From contig CAWDUX010000003.1 in assembly GCA_963805605.1 (NCBI GenBank), forward strand, positions 186,001 to 250,000: a stretch of 64,000 bases of DNA, in the 5' to 3' direction. Origin of the DNA: Actinocatenispora sp963805605. Its GTDB lineage: Bacteria; Actinomycetota; Actinomycetes; Mycobacteriales; Micromonosporaceae. A program made the position numbers and the translations under genes. The notes beneath the pieces are model-generated. The model did no database searches. It was given only the letters and a program-made list of their open reading frames with translations, and was not told the DNA's origin. Shown in pieces: positions 42,577 through 50,938 of the stretch; position 1 is the stretch's first letter; every line of letters starts with the position of its first letter.

Positions 42577-45510
42577 ATGACCGAGAGCGTGCAGCAGACC
42601 GGCGGCAGCGGGCCGGCGCCCGCATCACCCGCCGGTGGCCCCGGGACCGTCGAGAGTGCGGTGCCACCGCATCGATACACCGCCGAGCTCGCCGCCGCCA
42701 TCGAGCGACGTTGGCAGGACCGGTGGGAGCGCGACGGTGCCTTCCGTACGCCGAACCCGACCGGGCCGCTGGCCGAGCCCGCCGATGCGGGCATGCTGGA
42801 GCGGCCGAAGAGCTTCGTCATCGACATGTTCCCCTACCCGTCGGGTGCGGGCCTGCACGTGGGCCACCCGTTGGGCTACATCGCAACCGACTGCCTGGCC
42901 CGCTACCAGCGGATGGCCGGCTACAACGTGCTGCACGCGATGGGTTTCGACGCCTTCGGTCTGCCGGCCGAACAGTACGCCGTACAGACCGGGCAGCACC
43001 CCCGAAAGACCACCGAGGAGAACATCGGCCGTTACCGGGGTCAGATGCGTCGGCTGGGGTTGGGCTACGACGACCGCCGTACGTTCGCCACGACCGACCC
43101 GGGCTTCTACCGGTGGACCCAGTGGATCTTCCTGCGGATCTACAATTCCTGGTACGACCGGGACCTGCGGAAGGCGCGTCCCATCGACGAGCTGGTCGAG
43201 CAGTTCGCGTCCGGCGCTCGGGCCACCCCGGACGCTCGCGCCTGGGAGCAGCTGACCGCACTGGAGCGTGAGCAGGTATTGGCCGGCCACCGGCTGGCCT
43301 ACCGCTCCGAGGAACCGGTCAACTGGTGCCCCGGGCTGGGCACCGTACTGGCCAACGAGGAGGTCACCCCGGAGGGCCGGTCCGAGCGCGGCGACTTCCC
43401 GGTCTTCCGGCGCAGCCTGTCCCAGTGGATGATGCGCATCACCGAATACTCCGACCGGCTGCTCGACGACCTGGACTCACTGGACTGGCCGGAGCCGGTG
43501 AAGTTGATGCAGCGCAACTGGATCGGCCGCTCGTACGGTGCGCAGGTCTCGTTCGCGCTGGAAGACCGGCCCGGGGCCGGTCCGGTCAGTGTCTTCACCA
43601 CCCGTCCCGACACCCTGTTCGGTGCCACCTACCTGGTGCTGGCTCCCGAACACGAGCTGGTCGACCAGATCGTGCCGGACAGCTGGGAGTCCCCGACACC
43701 TGCCGTCTGGACCGGCGGCGCCGCGGATCCGTCGGCCGCGGTGGTGGCCTACCGCCGCAGGACCGCGGCCAAGAGCGACATCGAACGGCAGGAGAACAAG
43801 GAGAAGACCGGTGTCTTCACCGGTGCCTACGCGCGCAACCCGGTCAACGGTGAACGGCTGCCGGTCTTCATCGCCGACTACGTACTGGCCGGGTACGGCA
43901 CCGGCGCGATCATGGCCGTACCAGCACACGACACCCGTGACTTCGCCTTCGCGCGTGCCCTGGACCTGCCGATGCGTTGCGTCATCGAGCCCTCCGACGG
44001 ACGCTCGACCGACCCGGCCGAATGGGACGACGCGTTCTCCGCGTCGGAGGCGATGGTGATCAACTCCACCGGCGTCGGGGTGAGCCTGGACGGACTGCCG
44101 GTTCCCGAGGCCAAGAAACGGATCGCCGAATGGCTGGCCGAGCAGGACGCCGGATCCGGGACCGTCACCTACAAGCTGCGGGACTGGTTGTTCAGCCGGC
44201 AGCGCTACTGGGGCGAACCGTTCCCGGTCGTGTACGACAGCGACGGTCGGGCCGTCGCACTGCCGGAGGAGATGCTGCCGGTCGAACTGCCCGACGTGCC
44301 GGACTTCGCCCCGGTCACCTTCGACGCCGATGACGCGAACTCCAGCCCGATGCCACCGCTGGCCAAGGCACAGGACTGGGTCAACGTCACGCTGGACCTG
44401 GGCGACGGGCCGAAACAGTACCGTCGGGAGACCAACACCATGCCCAACTGGGCGGGCTCCTGCTGGTACCAGCTGCGATACCTGGACCCGACGAACTCCG
44501 AGGCGTTGGTCGACCCGGCCAATGAGCAGTACTGGATGGGTTCGCGGGCCGCGGGTGACCCGGGCGGTGTCGATCTGTACGTCGGCGGGGTGGAGCACGC
44601 CGTCCTGCACCTGCTGTACGCCCGCTTCTGGCACAAGGTCCTGTACGACCTGGGATTCGTGTCGAGTCCCGAACCGTACCGTCGCCTGATCAACCAGGGC
44701 TACGTGCAGGCCTACGCCTACCGGGACGAGCGCGGTGTACACGTACCTGCCGAGCAGGTCGTCGAGACCGCTGAGGGCTACCTGTACGAGAGCCGACCGG
44801 TGTGCCGCGAGTACGGCAAGATGGGCAAGTCGCTGAAGAACGTGGTGACGCCGGACGACATGTGCGAGGCCTACGGCGCCGACACCTTCCGGGTGTACGA
44901 GATGTCGATGGGGCCGCTGGAGGTGTCCCGGCCCTGGGAGACCCGCGCGGTGGTCGGCTCGTTCCGGTTCCTGCAACGGTTGTGGCGCAGCCTGGTCGAT
45001 GAGCAGACCGGCCTGCCCCGGGTGGTGGAGACGCCGGTGGATGACGAGACCCGCCGGTTGCTGCACCGCACCATCGACGGTGCGGCCGCCGAGACGGCGC
45101 AATTGCGGCTGAACACGGTGATCGCGAAGCTCATCGAGCTGAACAACCGGCTGGTACAGATCTCTGCCGACGGTGCGCCCCGGGAGGTCGCCGAACCGCT
45201 GGTGCTGATGGTCGCTCCGTTCGCGCCGCACCTGGCCGAGGAACTGTGGCAGCTGCTGGGCCACTCCGAGTCGCTGGCCCATGCGCCGTACCCGGTGGCC
45301 GACCCGCAGTGGCTGCGTTCCGCCGCGCTCGTCTACCCGGTGCAGGTGAACGGCAAGGTGCGTGGCCGCATCGAGCTGCCGGCGGAGGCCGATGACGCAA
45401 CGGTACGCGCCGCCGCGCTGGCCGACGAGAAGGTCGCCGCGTTCCTGGACGGTCGGGAACCGCGGAAGGTGATTGTGGTGCACGGTCGGATGGTCAGCGT
45501 CGTGCTCTGA
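42577..45510 (+). CDS. leuS: Leucyl-tRNA synthetase
   Basis: Class Ia aminoacyl-tRNA synthetase charging tRNA-Leu, 977 residues from ATG 42577. HIGH motif is HVGH at 94-97 (FPYPSGAGLHVGHPLGY), the CP1 editing domain is present (FTTRPDTLFGATYLVLAPEH; GTGAIMAVPAHDTRDFAFA), KMSKS appears as KMGKS at 748-752, and the C-terminal anticodon-binding and leucine-specific domains follow (VYPVQVNGKVRGRIELP near the end). Start is uncertain: in-frame GTG 42565/42568 and ATG 42493 exist, and none has a strong ribosome-binding site. Expression is probably controlled by the Leu leader and attenuator just upstream. Confidence 0.96.
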   Translation: MTESVQQTGGSGPAPASPAGGPGTVESAVPPHRYTAELAAAIERRWQDRWERDGAFRTPNPTGPLAEPADAGMLERPKSFVIDMFPYPSGAGLHVGHPLGYIATDCLARYQRMAGYNVLHAMGFDAFGLPAEQYAVQTGQHPRKTTEENIGRYRGQMRRLGLGYDDRRTFATTDPGFYRWTQWIFLRIYNSWYDRDLRKARPIDELVEQFASGARATPDARAWEQLTALEREQVLAGHRLAYRSEEPVNWCPGLGTVLANEEVTPEGRSERGDFPVFRRSLSQWMMRITEYSDRLLDDLDSLDWPEPVKLMQRNWIGRSYGAQVSFALEDRPGAGPVSVFTTRPDTLFGATYLVLAPEHELVDQIVPDSWESPTPAVWTGGAADPSAAVVAYRRRTAAKSDIERQENKEKTGVFTGAYARNPVNGERLPVFIADYVLAGYGTGAIMAVPAHDTRDFAFARALDLPMRCVIEPSDGRSTDPAEWDDAFSASEAMVINSTGVGVSLDGLPVPEAKKRIAEWLAEQDAGSGTVTYKLRDWLFSRQRYWGEPFPVVYDSDGRAVALPEEMLPVELPDVPDFAPVTFDADDANSSPMPPLAKAQDWVNVTLDLGDGPKQYRRETNTMPNWAGSCWYQLRYLDPTNSEALVDPANEQYWMGSRAAGDPGGVDLYVGGVEHAVLHLLYARFWHKVLYDLGFVSSPEPYRRLINQGYVQAYAYRDERGVHVPAEQVVETAEGYLYESRPVCREYGKMGKSLKNVVTPDDMCEAYGADTFRVYEMSMGPLEVSRPWETRAVVGSFRFLQRLWRSLVDEQTGLPRVVETPVDDETRRLLHRTIDGAAAETAQLRLNTVIAKLIELNNRLVQISADGAPREVAEPLVLMVAPFAPHLAEELWQLLGHSESLAHAPYPVADPQWLRSAALVYPVQVNGKVRGRIELPAEADDATVRAAALADEKVAAFLDGREPRKVIVVHGRMVSVVL

Positions 45511-45561
45511 TCCTCACGGCCCGGGCACCGCAGTCTGGGTGGCTGGTGAACCGGACGGTGG

Positions 45562-46467
45562 CTAACGCCCGGTGCGCCAGCTGTCCGACGGCGGCCGGGT
45601 CAGTCGGGAAGCTGGCAACGATGTCTCGGGCCGGTGCAGCGGGGTCGGCCGGCTGTGGGCCGGCCCCGGCTCGCCAGCGGAGAGCCGGGACGTGGCGGCG
45701 GCGCGCTGCTGAGCCAGTCGATCTTCGAACTGTGCATAGTCCATGAGTTCCTCCGGTGATGCGGAGAACGCCACCACCAGCAGCATGATCACGGTGATGA
45801 TGCCCACCAGCAGAAGCAGTGGGAGCAGCAGGGTGGTGAACGCCGCGCCGCCGACCGCCACGCTGTCGTCCGGGGTCATCGTCATCGCCAGCATGGCGGT
45901 GTAGTGCATCGCGCAGAACACCGCGGCTGTCAGCGCCGCGGCGGACATGGTGGCGATCCGCCGGGTGAGGGTCTGGGTGAACCACAGTGTCATCGCGGAG
46001 CCGCTGACCGCGATGGTGACCCACAGAGCGAGCGGCGCGGTCTGGTAGCTCATCATCGCGGGGATCACCAGCGCGGCTGTACCCACGTGGTGCATCCCGG
46101 CGGCTCCGGCCGTCACGATCAGCGCACCCGCGATGACCCGGTGCACCTTTCGTGGATCGGCGCCGGCGACGGCCAGCCCGGCACCGATGCCGACCATCGC
46201 GATCACCGCGCTCAGCACGGTGGGTAGCACCCGGTAACGGATCTGTCCGGTGTCCATGGAGAATCCGAGCATTGCGATGAAGTGCATGACCCACAACCCC
46301 GTACCGCCGAACGAGACGGCTGCGAGGGTGAGCCACCCGGCGCGGCCCACACCGGCCAGCACCCGGGCGCGACTGGAGCACATCAGACCCAGCAGACAGC
46401 CGACGTACGATGCGGCGAACGCCAACGCCGGAGTGAACGGTCCGTAGCTGAACTGGTTCATGTGCAC
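45562..46467 (-). CDS. MHYT-domain membrane sensor protein
   Basis: A 301-residue membrane protein with seven predicted helices and three MHYT-type motifs (WVMHFIAML, GMHHVGTA, AMHYTAML) placed near the outer face, proposed in the family to bind copper and sense oxygen, CO or NO. Unlike many MHYT proteins there is no GGDEF/EAL or kinase output domain, only a cytoplasmic tail of about 75 residues (ELMDYAQFEDRLAQQRAA..., Pro/Arg-rich), so the output is unknown. GTG 46467 with GAAAGG upstream; ATG 46461 is possible. Convergent with leuS. Confidence 0.88.
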   Translation of the reverse strand: MHMNQFSYGPFTPALAFAASYVGCLLGLMCSSRARVLAGVGRAGWLTLAAVSFGGTGLWVMHFIAMLGFSMDTGQIRYRVLPTVLSAVIAMVGIGAGLAVAGADPRKVHRVIAGALIVTAGAAGMHHVGTAALVIPAMMSYQTAPLALWVTIAVSGSAMTLWFTQTLTRRIATMSAAALTAAVFCAMHYTAMLAMTMTPDDSVAVGGAAFTTLLLPLLLLVGIITVIMLLVVAFSASPEELMDYAQFEDRLAQQRAAATSRLSAGEPGPAHSRPTPLHRPETSLPASRLTRPPSDSWRTGR

Positions 46468-46661
46468 GGCGCCAGATGCCTTTCACCGCCCTGATGGTTG
46501 CGTTGGGCAGTACTGAGCTGCTCCTCCGGCCATGGCGGAAATGATCACGAACGGGTGATCAAGACCATAGTTGCTCGGCTGAACCTCTGCAACGATGCCG
46601 GGAACCCGGCATACCCGACGTCCCCTGTGCCGACCTGTGAGCCGGGCCGAAGTCCGGTCAT

Positions 46662-46704
46662 GCGATCGGGCCCGGACCCCTGCCAGGGGTCCGGGCCCGA
46701 TCGC
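46662..46704 (-). terminator. 20-bp perfect hairpin after gatD
   Basis: Bases 46662-46681 pair without mismatch to 46685-46704 around a 3-nt GCC loop, 36 nt past the gatD stop. No T tract. It separates the murT-gatD operon from the MHYT gene. Confidence 0.8.
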
Positions 46705-46739
46705 GTTCAGCCCGGCGGTGCCGGTTCCTGCCAGGTATG

Positions 46740-47474
46740 TCAGCGTGGCATGACGGCAGCGAGTCGCTCGGCCCGCAACTTCTCCGGCCAGACGTCCGGT
46801 ACCGGAGGCAGCGTGCTCAGCGGTACGTCCAGTGCCCAGGAGAGCACCAGGTCACCCAGCGCCGGGTTACGGGACAATGCAGGTCCGTGCAGGTAGGTGC
46901 CGACGACCTTGCCCTGCCAGGCGCCCTCGGTCTTGCCGTCGTTGCCGGTGCCGACCAGCACCTTCGCCAATGGCTGGGCGTTGGGCCCGAGATGGCAGCG
47001 TCCGCCGTGGTTCTCGAAGCCGGTGAGCAGCGGTAGCCCGAGAGACGGGTGCACCTCGCCGACCAGCTCACCGACTGCCCGGGTGTCACCCCGGTCGCTG
47101 TCGAGGTCCAGCAGCCCGGCACCGGCGATCTTCTTGCCGTCGATGTGGAAGGACTCGCCGATGAGCTGGATACCTGCGCAGACCGCCAGTACGGCGGCAC
47201 CGTGCGCGACGGCGGCGTGCAGCCCGCCGTCCTCCCGCATCCGGGTGGCGGCCAGGACCTGTGGCCGGTCCTCCCCGCCGCCGACCAGGTAGATGTCGGC
47301 TTGACGGGGGATCGCCTCGTCGTAGGCGATCGGGATGGTCTCCACGTCGATGCCGCGGGCCTGTGCCCGGCGGGCGAGGATCAGCAGGTTGCCGCGGTCA
47401 CCGTAGGTGGACAGCAGATCTGGGTAGACCCAGACGATGCGCAGGTGGCTGTCGGTGGACTGGTTAGTTGGCAC
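46740..47474 (-). CDS. gatD: Lipid II isoglutaminyl synthase, glutaminase subunit GatD
   Basis: Class I glutamine amidotransferase-like subunit that supplies ammonia to MurT for amidation of D-Glu in lipid II. 244 residues; nucleophile C99 in VCAGIQLIG and catalytic H196 in GTYLHGPALSRNP, as in CobB/CobQ-type GATases. The N-terminal IVWVYPDLLSTYGDRGN is characteristic of GatD. It overlaps the murT stop codon by 11 nt, so the two subunits are translated together. Confidence 0.93.
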   Translation of the reverse strand: MPTNQSTDSHLRIVWVYPDLLSTYGDRGNLLILARRAQARGIDVETIPIAYDEAIPRQADIYLVGGGEDRPQVLAATRMREDGGLHAAVAHGAAVLAVCAGIQLIGESFHIDGKKIAGAGLLDLDSDRGDTRAVGELVGEVHPSLGLPLLTGFENHGGRCHLGPNAQPLAKVLVGTGNDGKTEGAWQGKVVGTYLHGPALSRNPALGDLVLSWALDVPLSTLPPVPDVWPEKLRAERLAAVMPR

Positions 47475-48732
47475 GGCCCAGCTCCGCTCGGATGTCCTGG
47501 AATGCGGTGTAGTTGGCGATCACCTCAAGGCGACCCGGCGGGACCATCTTGAGGACGTCGGTGAAGCCGTTGACGACCTCGAAGGGCACCTCGTTGACCT
47601 CCAGCCGGACCGCGAGGTCGAAACGTCGGTCCCCGGTGACCAGTACCCGGTGGCCGCGTAGCGAGGAATAGTCCACGTCGTACAGCCATGAGGTGTCCAG
47701 CCCGTCCACCACCCGCGCGTTGATCGACAGCAGCACTGGTGGTGGTTCGGCACTCGACGGCGAGACCCGGTCGACCATGTCGAAGGCTTCCAACCAGCCG
47801 GCCGGATTCTTGGCCAGCAACAGGCGGATCCGCCGTCCATCGCGTTCCACCGTGGCATAGCGCCCGGCGATCGAGGCCACCTCGGTGAGTCTGGGCGCCG
47901 CATCGGCGGGTCGCACCCCGAACAGTGCGGCGGCCGCAAGCGCGGTGACTGCGTTGGACCGGTTGACCCGACCCGGTAGTTGCAGGCTGATGGGCTGGCG
48001 GAGTCCGTCCGGGCCGGCCACCGTGTCGTCGTCGGCCAGCCACCAGGACGGCTCCGGCCGGCGGAGCTGGCAGCCGGGGCAGGCCCAGTCGACGCCCTCG
48101 CGCTTGAGGTGTGCTCCGCAGGCCGGGCAGACCCAGGAGTCCTCCTGCCAGCGCTGTCCGGCCGCCACCCAGGTCACCCGCGGTGCCGCGCTGGCTGCCC
48201 AGGTCACCAGGGGATCGTCGGCGTTGGCCACCACATGTGTCTGCTCGTCGGGTGCGATGCCCGGCTCGCCCAGCACACCGAGGACCTCACGCCACCGGTC
48301 GGCGAGCATGCCGACCTCCATGGCCCGGTCGAGCTGGTCCCGGCTCAGGTTGAGTAGCGCGACCACCCGGGGTCGGGTCTCGGCGAGCACCGTACGCAGG
48401 TAGTGCTCGTCGACCTCCAGCACCGCGAGCTCGGCATGGGGTGCCTGAGCCAGGGCGGTGGTGTGCCCGGTCGGCATGTTCGCGCCGTAGCTGTTGGAGG
48501 CGACCGGCCCGAGGGTGCCGAGGGCGGCGGCCAGCAGCCTGGTCGTCGTGGTCTTTCCGTTCGTGCCGGACACCAGGGCGACCTGACGCCCCCGGGCCAG
48601 CACGGTGAGCAGGCGTGGTTCGACGGCGAGTCCGATGCGACCGCCGATCACCGCGCCGTCGCCGCGCCCGGTCATCCGGGACAGTCGGGCCGCGGTCCTT
48701 ACCAGGGCCGTCGCGAGCTGGGCGCGCACCAT
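47464..48732 (-). CDS. murT: Lipid II isoglutaminyl synthase, ligase subunit MurT
   Basis: Mur-ligase-like ATPase that amidates the D-isoglutamate of lipid II with GatD. 422 residues: P-loop SGTNGKTTTT (55-64), central ligase fold with LEVDEHYL and LLNLSRDQLDR, a four-cysteine zinc ribbon C202-x2-C205 ... C218-x2-C221 that marks MurT, and the C-terminal DUF1727 domain. ATG 48732 is chosen, with GAGGAG close upstream; GTG 48729 is the next codon. It is divergent from mraZ, with candidate MraZ boxes ahead of it. Confidence 0.93.
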   Translation of the reverse strand: MVRAQLATALVRTAARLSRMTGRGDGAVIGGRIGLAVEPRLLTVLARGRQVALVSGTNGKTTTTRLLAAALGTLGPVASNSYGANMPTGHTTALAQAPHAELAVLEVDEHYLRTVLAETRPRVVALLNLSRDQLDRAMEVGMLADRWREVLGVLGEPGIAPDEQTHVVANADDPLVTWAASAAPRVTWVAAGQRWQEDSWVCPACGAHLKREGVDWACPGCQLRRPEPSWWLADDDTVAGPDGLRQPISLQLPGRVNRSNAVTALAAAALFGVRPADAAPRLTEVASIAGRYATVERDGRRIRLLLAKNPAGWLEAFDMVDRVSPSSAEPPPVLLSINARVVDGLDTSWLYDVDYSSLRGHRVLVTGDRRFDLAVRLEVNEVPFEVVNGFTDVLKMVPPGRLEVIANYTAFQDIRAELGRAN

Positions 48733-48806
48733 GGCTCCTCGCGGGTGAGTACCGGTGTCGTTGCACCGGTGGACTGATGGTTTCCGCCCGGTCCAACCGG
48801 GCGCGG

Positions 48807-48835
48807 CCGCTACAAACAGGTGGCCGCTGGTCGAA
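48807..48835 (-). promoter_or_regulatory. Candidate promoter of murT-gatD
   Basis: Minus strand: -35 TTCGAC (48835-48830), 17 bp, -10 TAGCGG (48812-48807). The last base of the -10 is off-consensus. Confidence 0.35.
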
Positions 48836-48874
48836 GTCTGGCACAGCCACCCTGATGGTCCGCCGGCCGGTACA

Positions 48875-48894
48875 CCCACTCCACTTCACTCCAC
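48875..48894 (-). promoter_or_regulatory. MraZ-like box pair upstream of murT
   Basis: Minus strand reads GTGGAGTGAAGTGGAGTGGG (48894-48875): two GTGGAG units exactly 10 bp apart. Its first 17 bases match 15 of 17 of the first two boxes in front of mraZ. Confidence 0.5.
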
Positions 48895-49066
48895 ATCGGC
48901 GAGTGTGCTGCCTCACCGGGAGAGTTCACGGCTGAATGGTCAGATTCAGCCTACTGGTGGAAAGGGCATCAGTTGAGCGGGCCCAAGCGCACCGCACCAC
49001 ACCAGCTATATCCTCCTGACCTGCGTAAATAGTCATTCGGCTAGAACCGACTACGGCGTTTGTCGA

Positions 49067-49094
49067 TTGACGGTGGGGGGAAGTGGAGTACAGT
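49067..49094 (+). promoter_or_regulatory. Promoter of the mraZ/dcw operon
   Basis: -35 TTGACG (49067-49072), 16-bp spacer, -10 TACAGT (49089-49094); start near 49101. The spacer and the -10 are themselves made of the GTGG repeats. Confidence 0.6.
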
Positions 49095-49110
49095 GGAGGA
49101 CGTTGGGGGA
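49073..49110 (+). promoter_or_regulatory. Four MraZ boxes, 10-bp period
   Basis: GTGG at 49073, 49083 and 49093 and TTGG at 49103, each followed by G/A-rich bases. MraZ proteins are known to bind short G-rich direct repeats ahead of their own operon; these overlap the promoter, implying autoregulation. Confidence 0.75.
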
Positions 49111-49202
49111 TCGATGTGCTGGGACGACTGTCGGAAGCGACAGCTGATCCGGTTCATCGGATCCGCCGGGTTCTGCGCCAGTTCCGGGGGGAAGGGGCGG
49201 CC

Positions 49203-49631
49203 GTGTTTCTGGGCACCCACACCCCGCGCCTGGACGACAAGGGCCGGCTGATTCTTCCGGCGAAGTTTCGGGACGAGCTTGCGGAGGGCCTGGTGATCAC
49301 GAAAGGGCAGGAGCGCTGCCTGTACGTGTTTCCGATGGTTGAATTCCGTCGCCTCGCGGAACAGCTGCAGGCCGCGCCGGTGACGCACAAAGCGGCTCGT
49401 GCCTACAGCAGGGTCTTCTTCGCCAGCGCGTTCGATCAGGCGCCGGACAAGCAGGGGCGCATCACGGTGCCGCCCGCACTCCGCGAATACGCCGGACTGC
49501 GTCGCGACTGCGCCGTGATCGGCGCGAGCAGCCGCGTCGAGGTGTGGGACCTGGAGGCGTGGCAGAGCTACCTCGCAGAAAGCGAGGAGTCCTTCGCGGA
49601 CATCGAGGAAGGGGTGCTGCCTGGGTTCTAG
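49203..49631 (+). CDS. mraZ: Transcriptional regulator MraZ
   Basis: A 142-residue AbrB-like ring-forming DNA-binding protein that controls the division/cell-wall cluster. Two DxxxR-type half domains are visible: LDDKGRLILPAKFRDEL and PDKQGRITVPPALREYAGL. GTG 49203 starts at the family-typical FLGTHTPRLD and has G-rich ribosome-binding sequence; the longer frame from 49083 would begin inside the operator and is rejected. First gene of the dcw cluster, with its binding repeats immediately upstream. Confidence 0.95.
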   Translation: MFLGTHTPRLDDKGRLILPAKFRDELAEGLVITKGQERCLYVFPMVEFRRLAEQLQAAPVTHKAARAYSRVFFASAFDQAPDKQGRITVPPALREYAGLRRDCAVIGASSRVEVWDLEAWQSYLAESEESFADIEEGVLPGF

Positions 49632-49720
49632 CCGGCGCGCGCGGCAGATCGACAGGGGGGCGGTCGCGGGCGGAATGTGTCTGGCGTTCGTGTCACGAGG
49701 TCTCCAGCCGCTCAACGACT

Positions 49721-49828
49721 CCTGGTACTACTTCCCCGGTGCCAGGCGTGAGCGAGCGGATGGGGACCTGGTGGCATGCCGCATCGGAGTCCATCGCGTG
49801 AAGGCCCGGACTGCAGCGCCGGGCCTTC
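49721..49828 (+). ncRNA. Structured leader upstream of rsmH (candidate mraW RNA motif)
   Basis: The 260-nt mraZ-rsmH gap folds into at least three hairpins: CCTGGTAC / GTGCCAGG (49721-49728 with 49739-49746), GATGG...AC / GT...CCATC (49759-49767 with 49789-49795, two unpaired G), and a 10-bp perfect stem GAAGGCCCGG / CCGGGCCTTC (49800-49828). A conserved actinobacterial cis RNA called the mraW motif has been described upstream of mraW (= rsmH) operons; identity with it here is inferred from position and structure only. The third stem could also act as a terminator. Confidence 0.45.
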
Positions 49829-49891
49829 GGTGTACCGGTGGGTCCGTCCGCTGGGGGGTGGACGCAGCCGTCACGCATCGAGGGGGTCGTC

Positions 49892-50938
49892 ATGGGGGAT
49901 GAGCGCGCACGGCGCGGCGGTAGACGTCGGCCGAGCGAGCCGGGAATCGTGGTGCCCGCGGGCACCCACGTCCCGGTCTTCGCCGCGCGGGTGTTGGCTC
50001 TGCTCGCCCCGGCGCTGGAGGACCGGGACGCGACGCTGGTCGACGCGACCCTTGGCCTGGGCGGGCACGCGGAGCAGTTCCTCACCCGGTTTCCCCGGCT
50101 CACCTTGGTCGGACTCGACCGTGACCCGGATGCGCTCGGCCGTAGCGCCGCCCGGTTGGCCCCCTTCGCCGACCGGTTCCGACCGGTGCACACCGTGTAC
50201 GACCAACTGCCGGACGCCATTGCCGGCCTCGGCCTGACCACTGTGGACGGTGTCTTCTTCGATCTCGGGGTCTCCTCGCTGCAGCTCGACGAACCAACCC
50301 GTGGCTTCGCCTACAGCCGGTCGGCACCCCTGGACATGCGCATGGACCAGACGTCCGGCCAGACCGCCGCGGACGTGGTCAACACCGCGTCCGCCGGTGA
50401 GCTGACCCGGATCCTCCGCGACTTCGGTGAGGAACGTTTCGCCTCCCGGATCGCCGCCAACATCGTGCGGGAACGCCAGAGCGAGCCGATCATCACCAGC
50501 GACCGACTCGCCGACCTGGTCCGGGACAGCATTCCGGCGCCGGCCCGGCGCACCGGCGGCAACCCGGCCAAACGAACGTTCCAGGCGTTGCGTATCCACG
50601 TCAACAGCGAGCTGCCGGTACTGACCGCGGCAGTGCCAGCGGCCCTGGACAGCCTGCGGGTCGGCGGCCGCATCGTGGTGCTGTCCTACCACTCGCTGGA
50701 GGACCGGATCGTCAAACGTGCGCTGGCCGGGCGGGTGCGTTCGCTCGCACCACCGGACCTGCCGGTGGTGCCGGACGAACTCCAACCCGAGTTCCGGTTG
50801 CTCACCCGGGGTTCGGAGGTTCCCGACGACGCGGAGTCCGCCGACAACCCGCGCGCTACCTCGGCCCGGCTCCGCGCCGCCGAACGTATTCGGGACACCC
50901 GCAGCCACAACTCAGGGCGCAAGAGGGAGGGGTCATGA
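49892..50938 (+). CDS. rsmH: 16S rRNA (cytosine1402-N4)-methyltransferase
   Basis: Also known as MraW; methylates C1402 in the ribosomal decoding centre. 348 residues: SAM motif I TLVDATLGLGGHAEQFL (about 49-65), LVGLDRDPDAL, the MraW signature GVFFDLGVSSLQLDEPTRGFAYSRSAPLDMRMD, and GGRIVVLSYHSLEDRIVKRAL. ATG 49892 follows GAGGGGG; the upstream frame to 49838 would extend into the structured leader. Its stop overlaps the ATG of the FtsL-like gene. Confidence 0.95.
   Translation: MGDERARRGGRRRPSEPGIVVPAGTHVPVFAARVLALLAPALEDRDATLVDATLGLGGHAEQFLTRFPRLTLVGLDRDPDALGRSAARLAPFADRFRPVHTVYDQLPDAIAGLGLTTVDGVFFDLGVSSLQLDEPTRGFAYSRSAPLDMRMDQTSGQTAADVVNTASAGELTRILRDFGEERFASRIAANIVRERQSEPIITSDRLADLVRDSIPAPARRTGGNPAKRTFQALRIHVNSELPVLTAAVPAALDSLRVGGRIVVLSYHSLEDRIVKRALAGRVRSLAPPDLPVVPDELQPEFRLLTRGSEVPDDAESADNPRATSARLRAAERIRDTRSHNSGRKREGS

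Larger units (their letters stand above)
48733..49202. other. Divergent murT / mraZ control region
   Basis: 470 bp without a gene. From left to right: a murT promoter candidate, minus-strand GTGG boxes, an 8-bp hairpin GGCTGAAT / ATTCAGCC (48930-48951), then the mraZ promoter with plus-strand GTGG boxes and a leader of about 100 nt. Confidence 0.7.

Noticed and set aside
44818..44832. KMGKS in leuS considered as a damaged KMSKS motif.
   Set aside because: Gly at this position is common in bacterial LeuRS, and the rest of the enzyme is intact.
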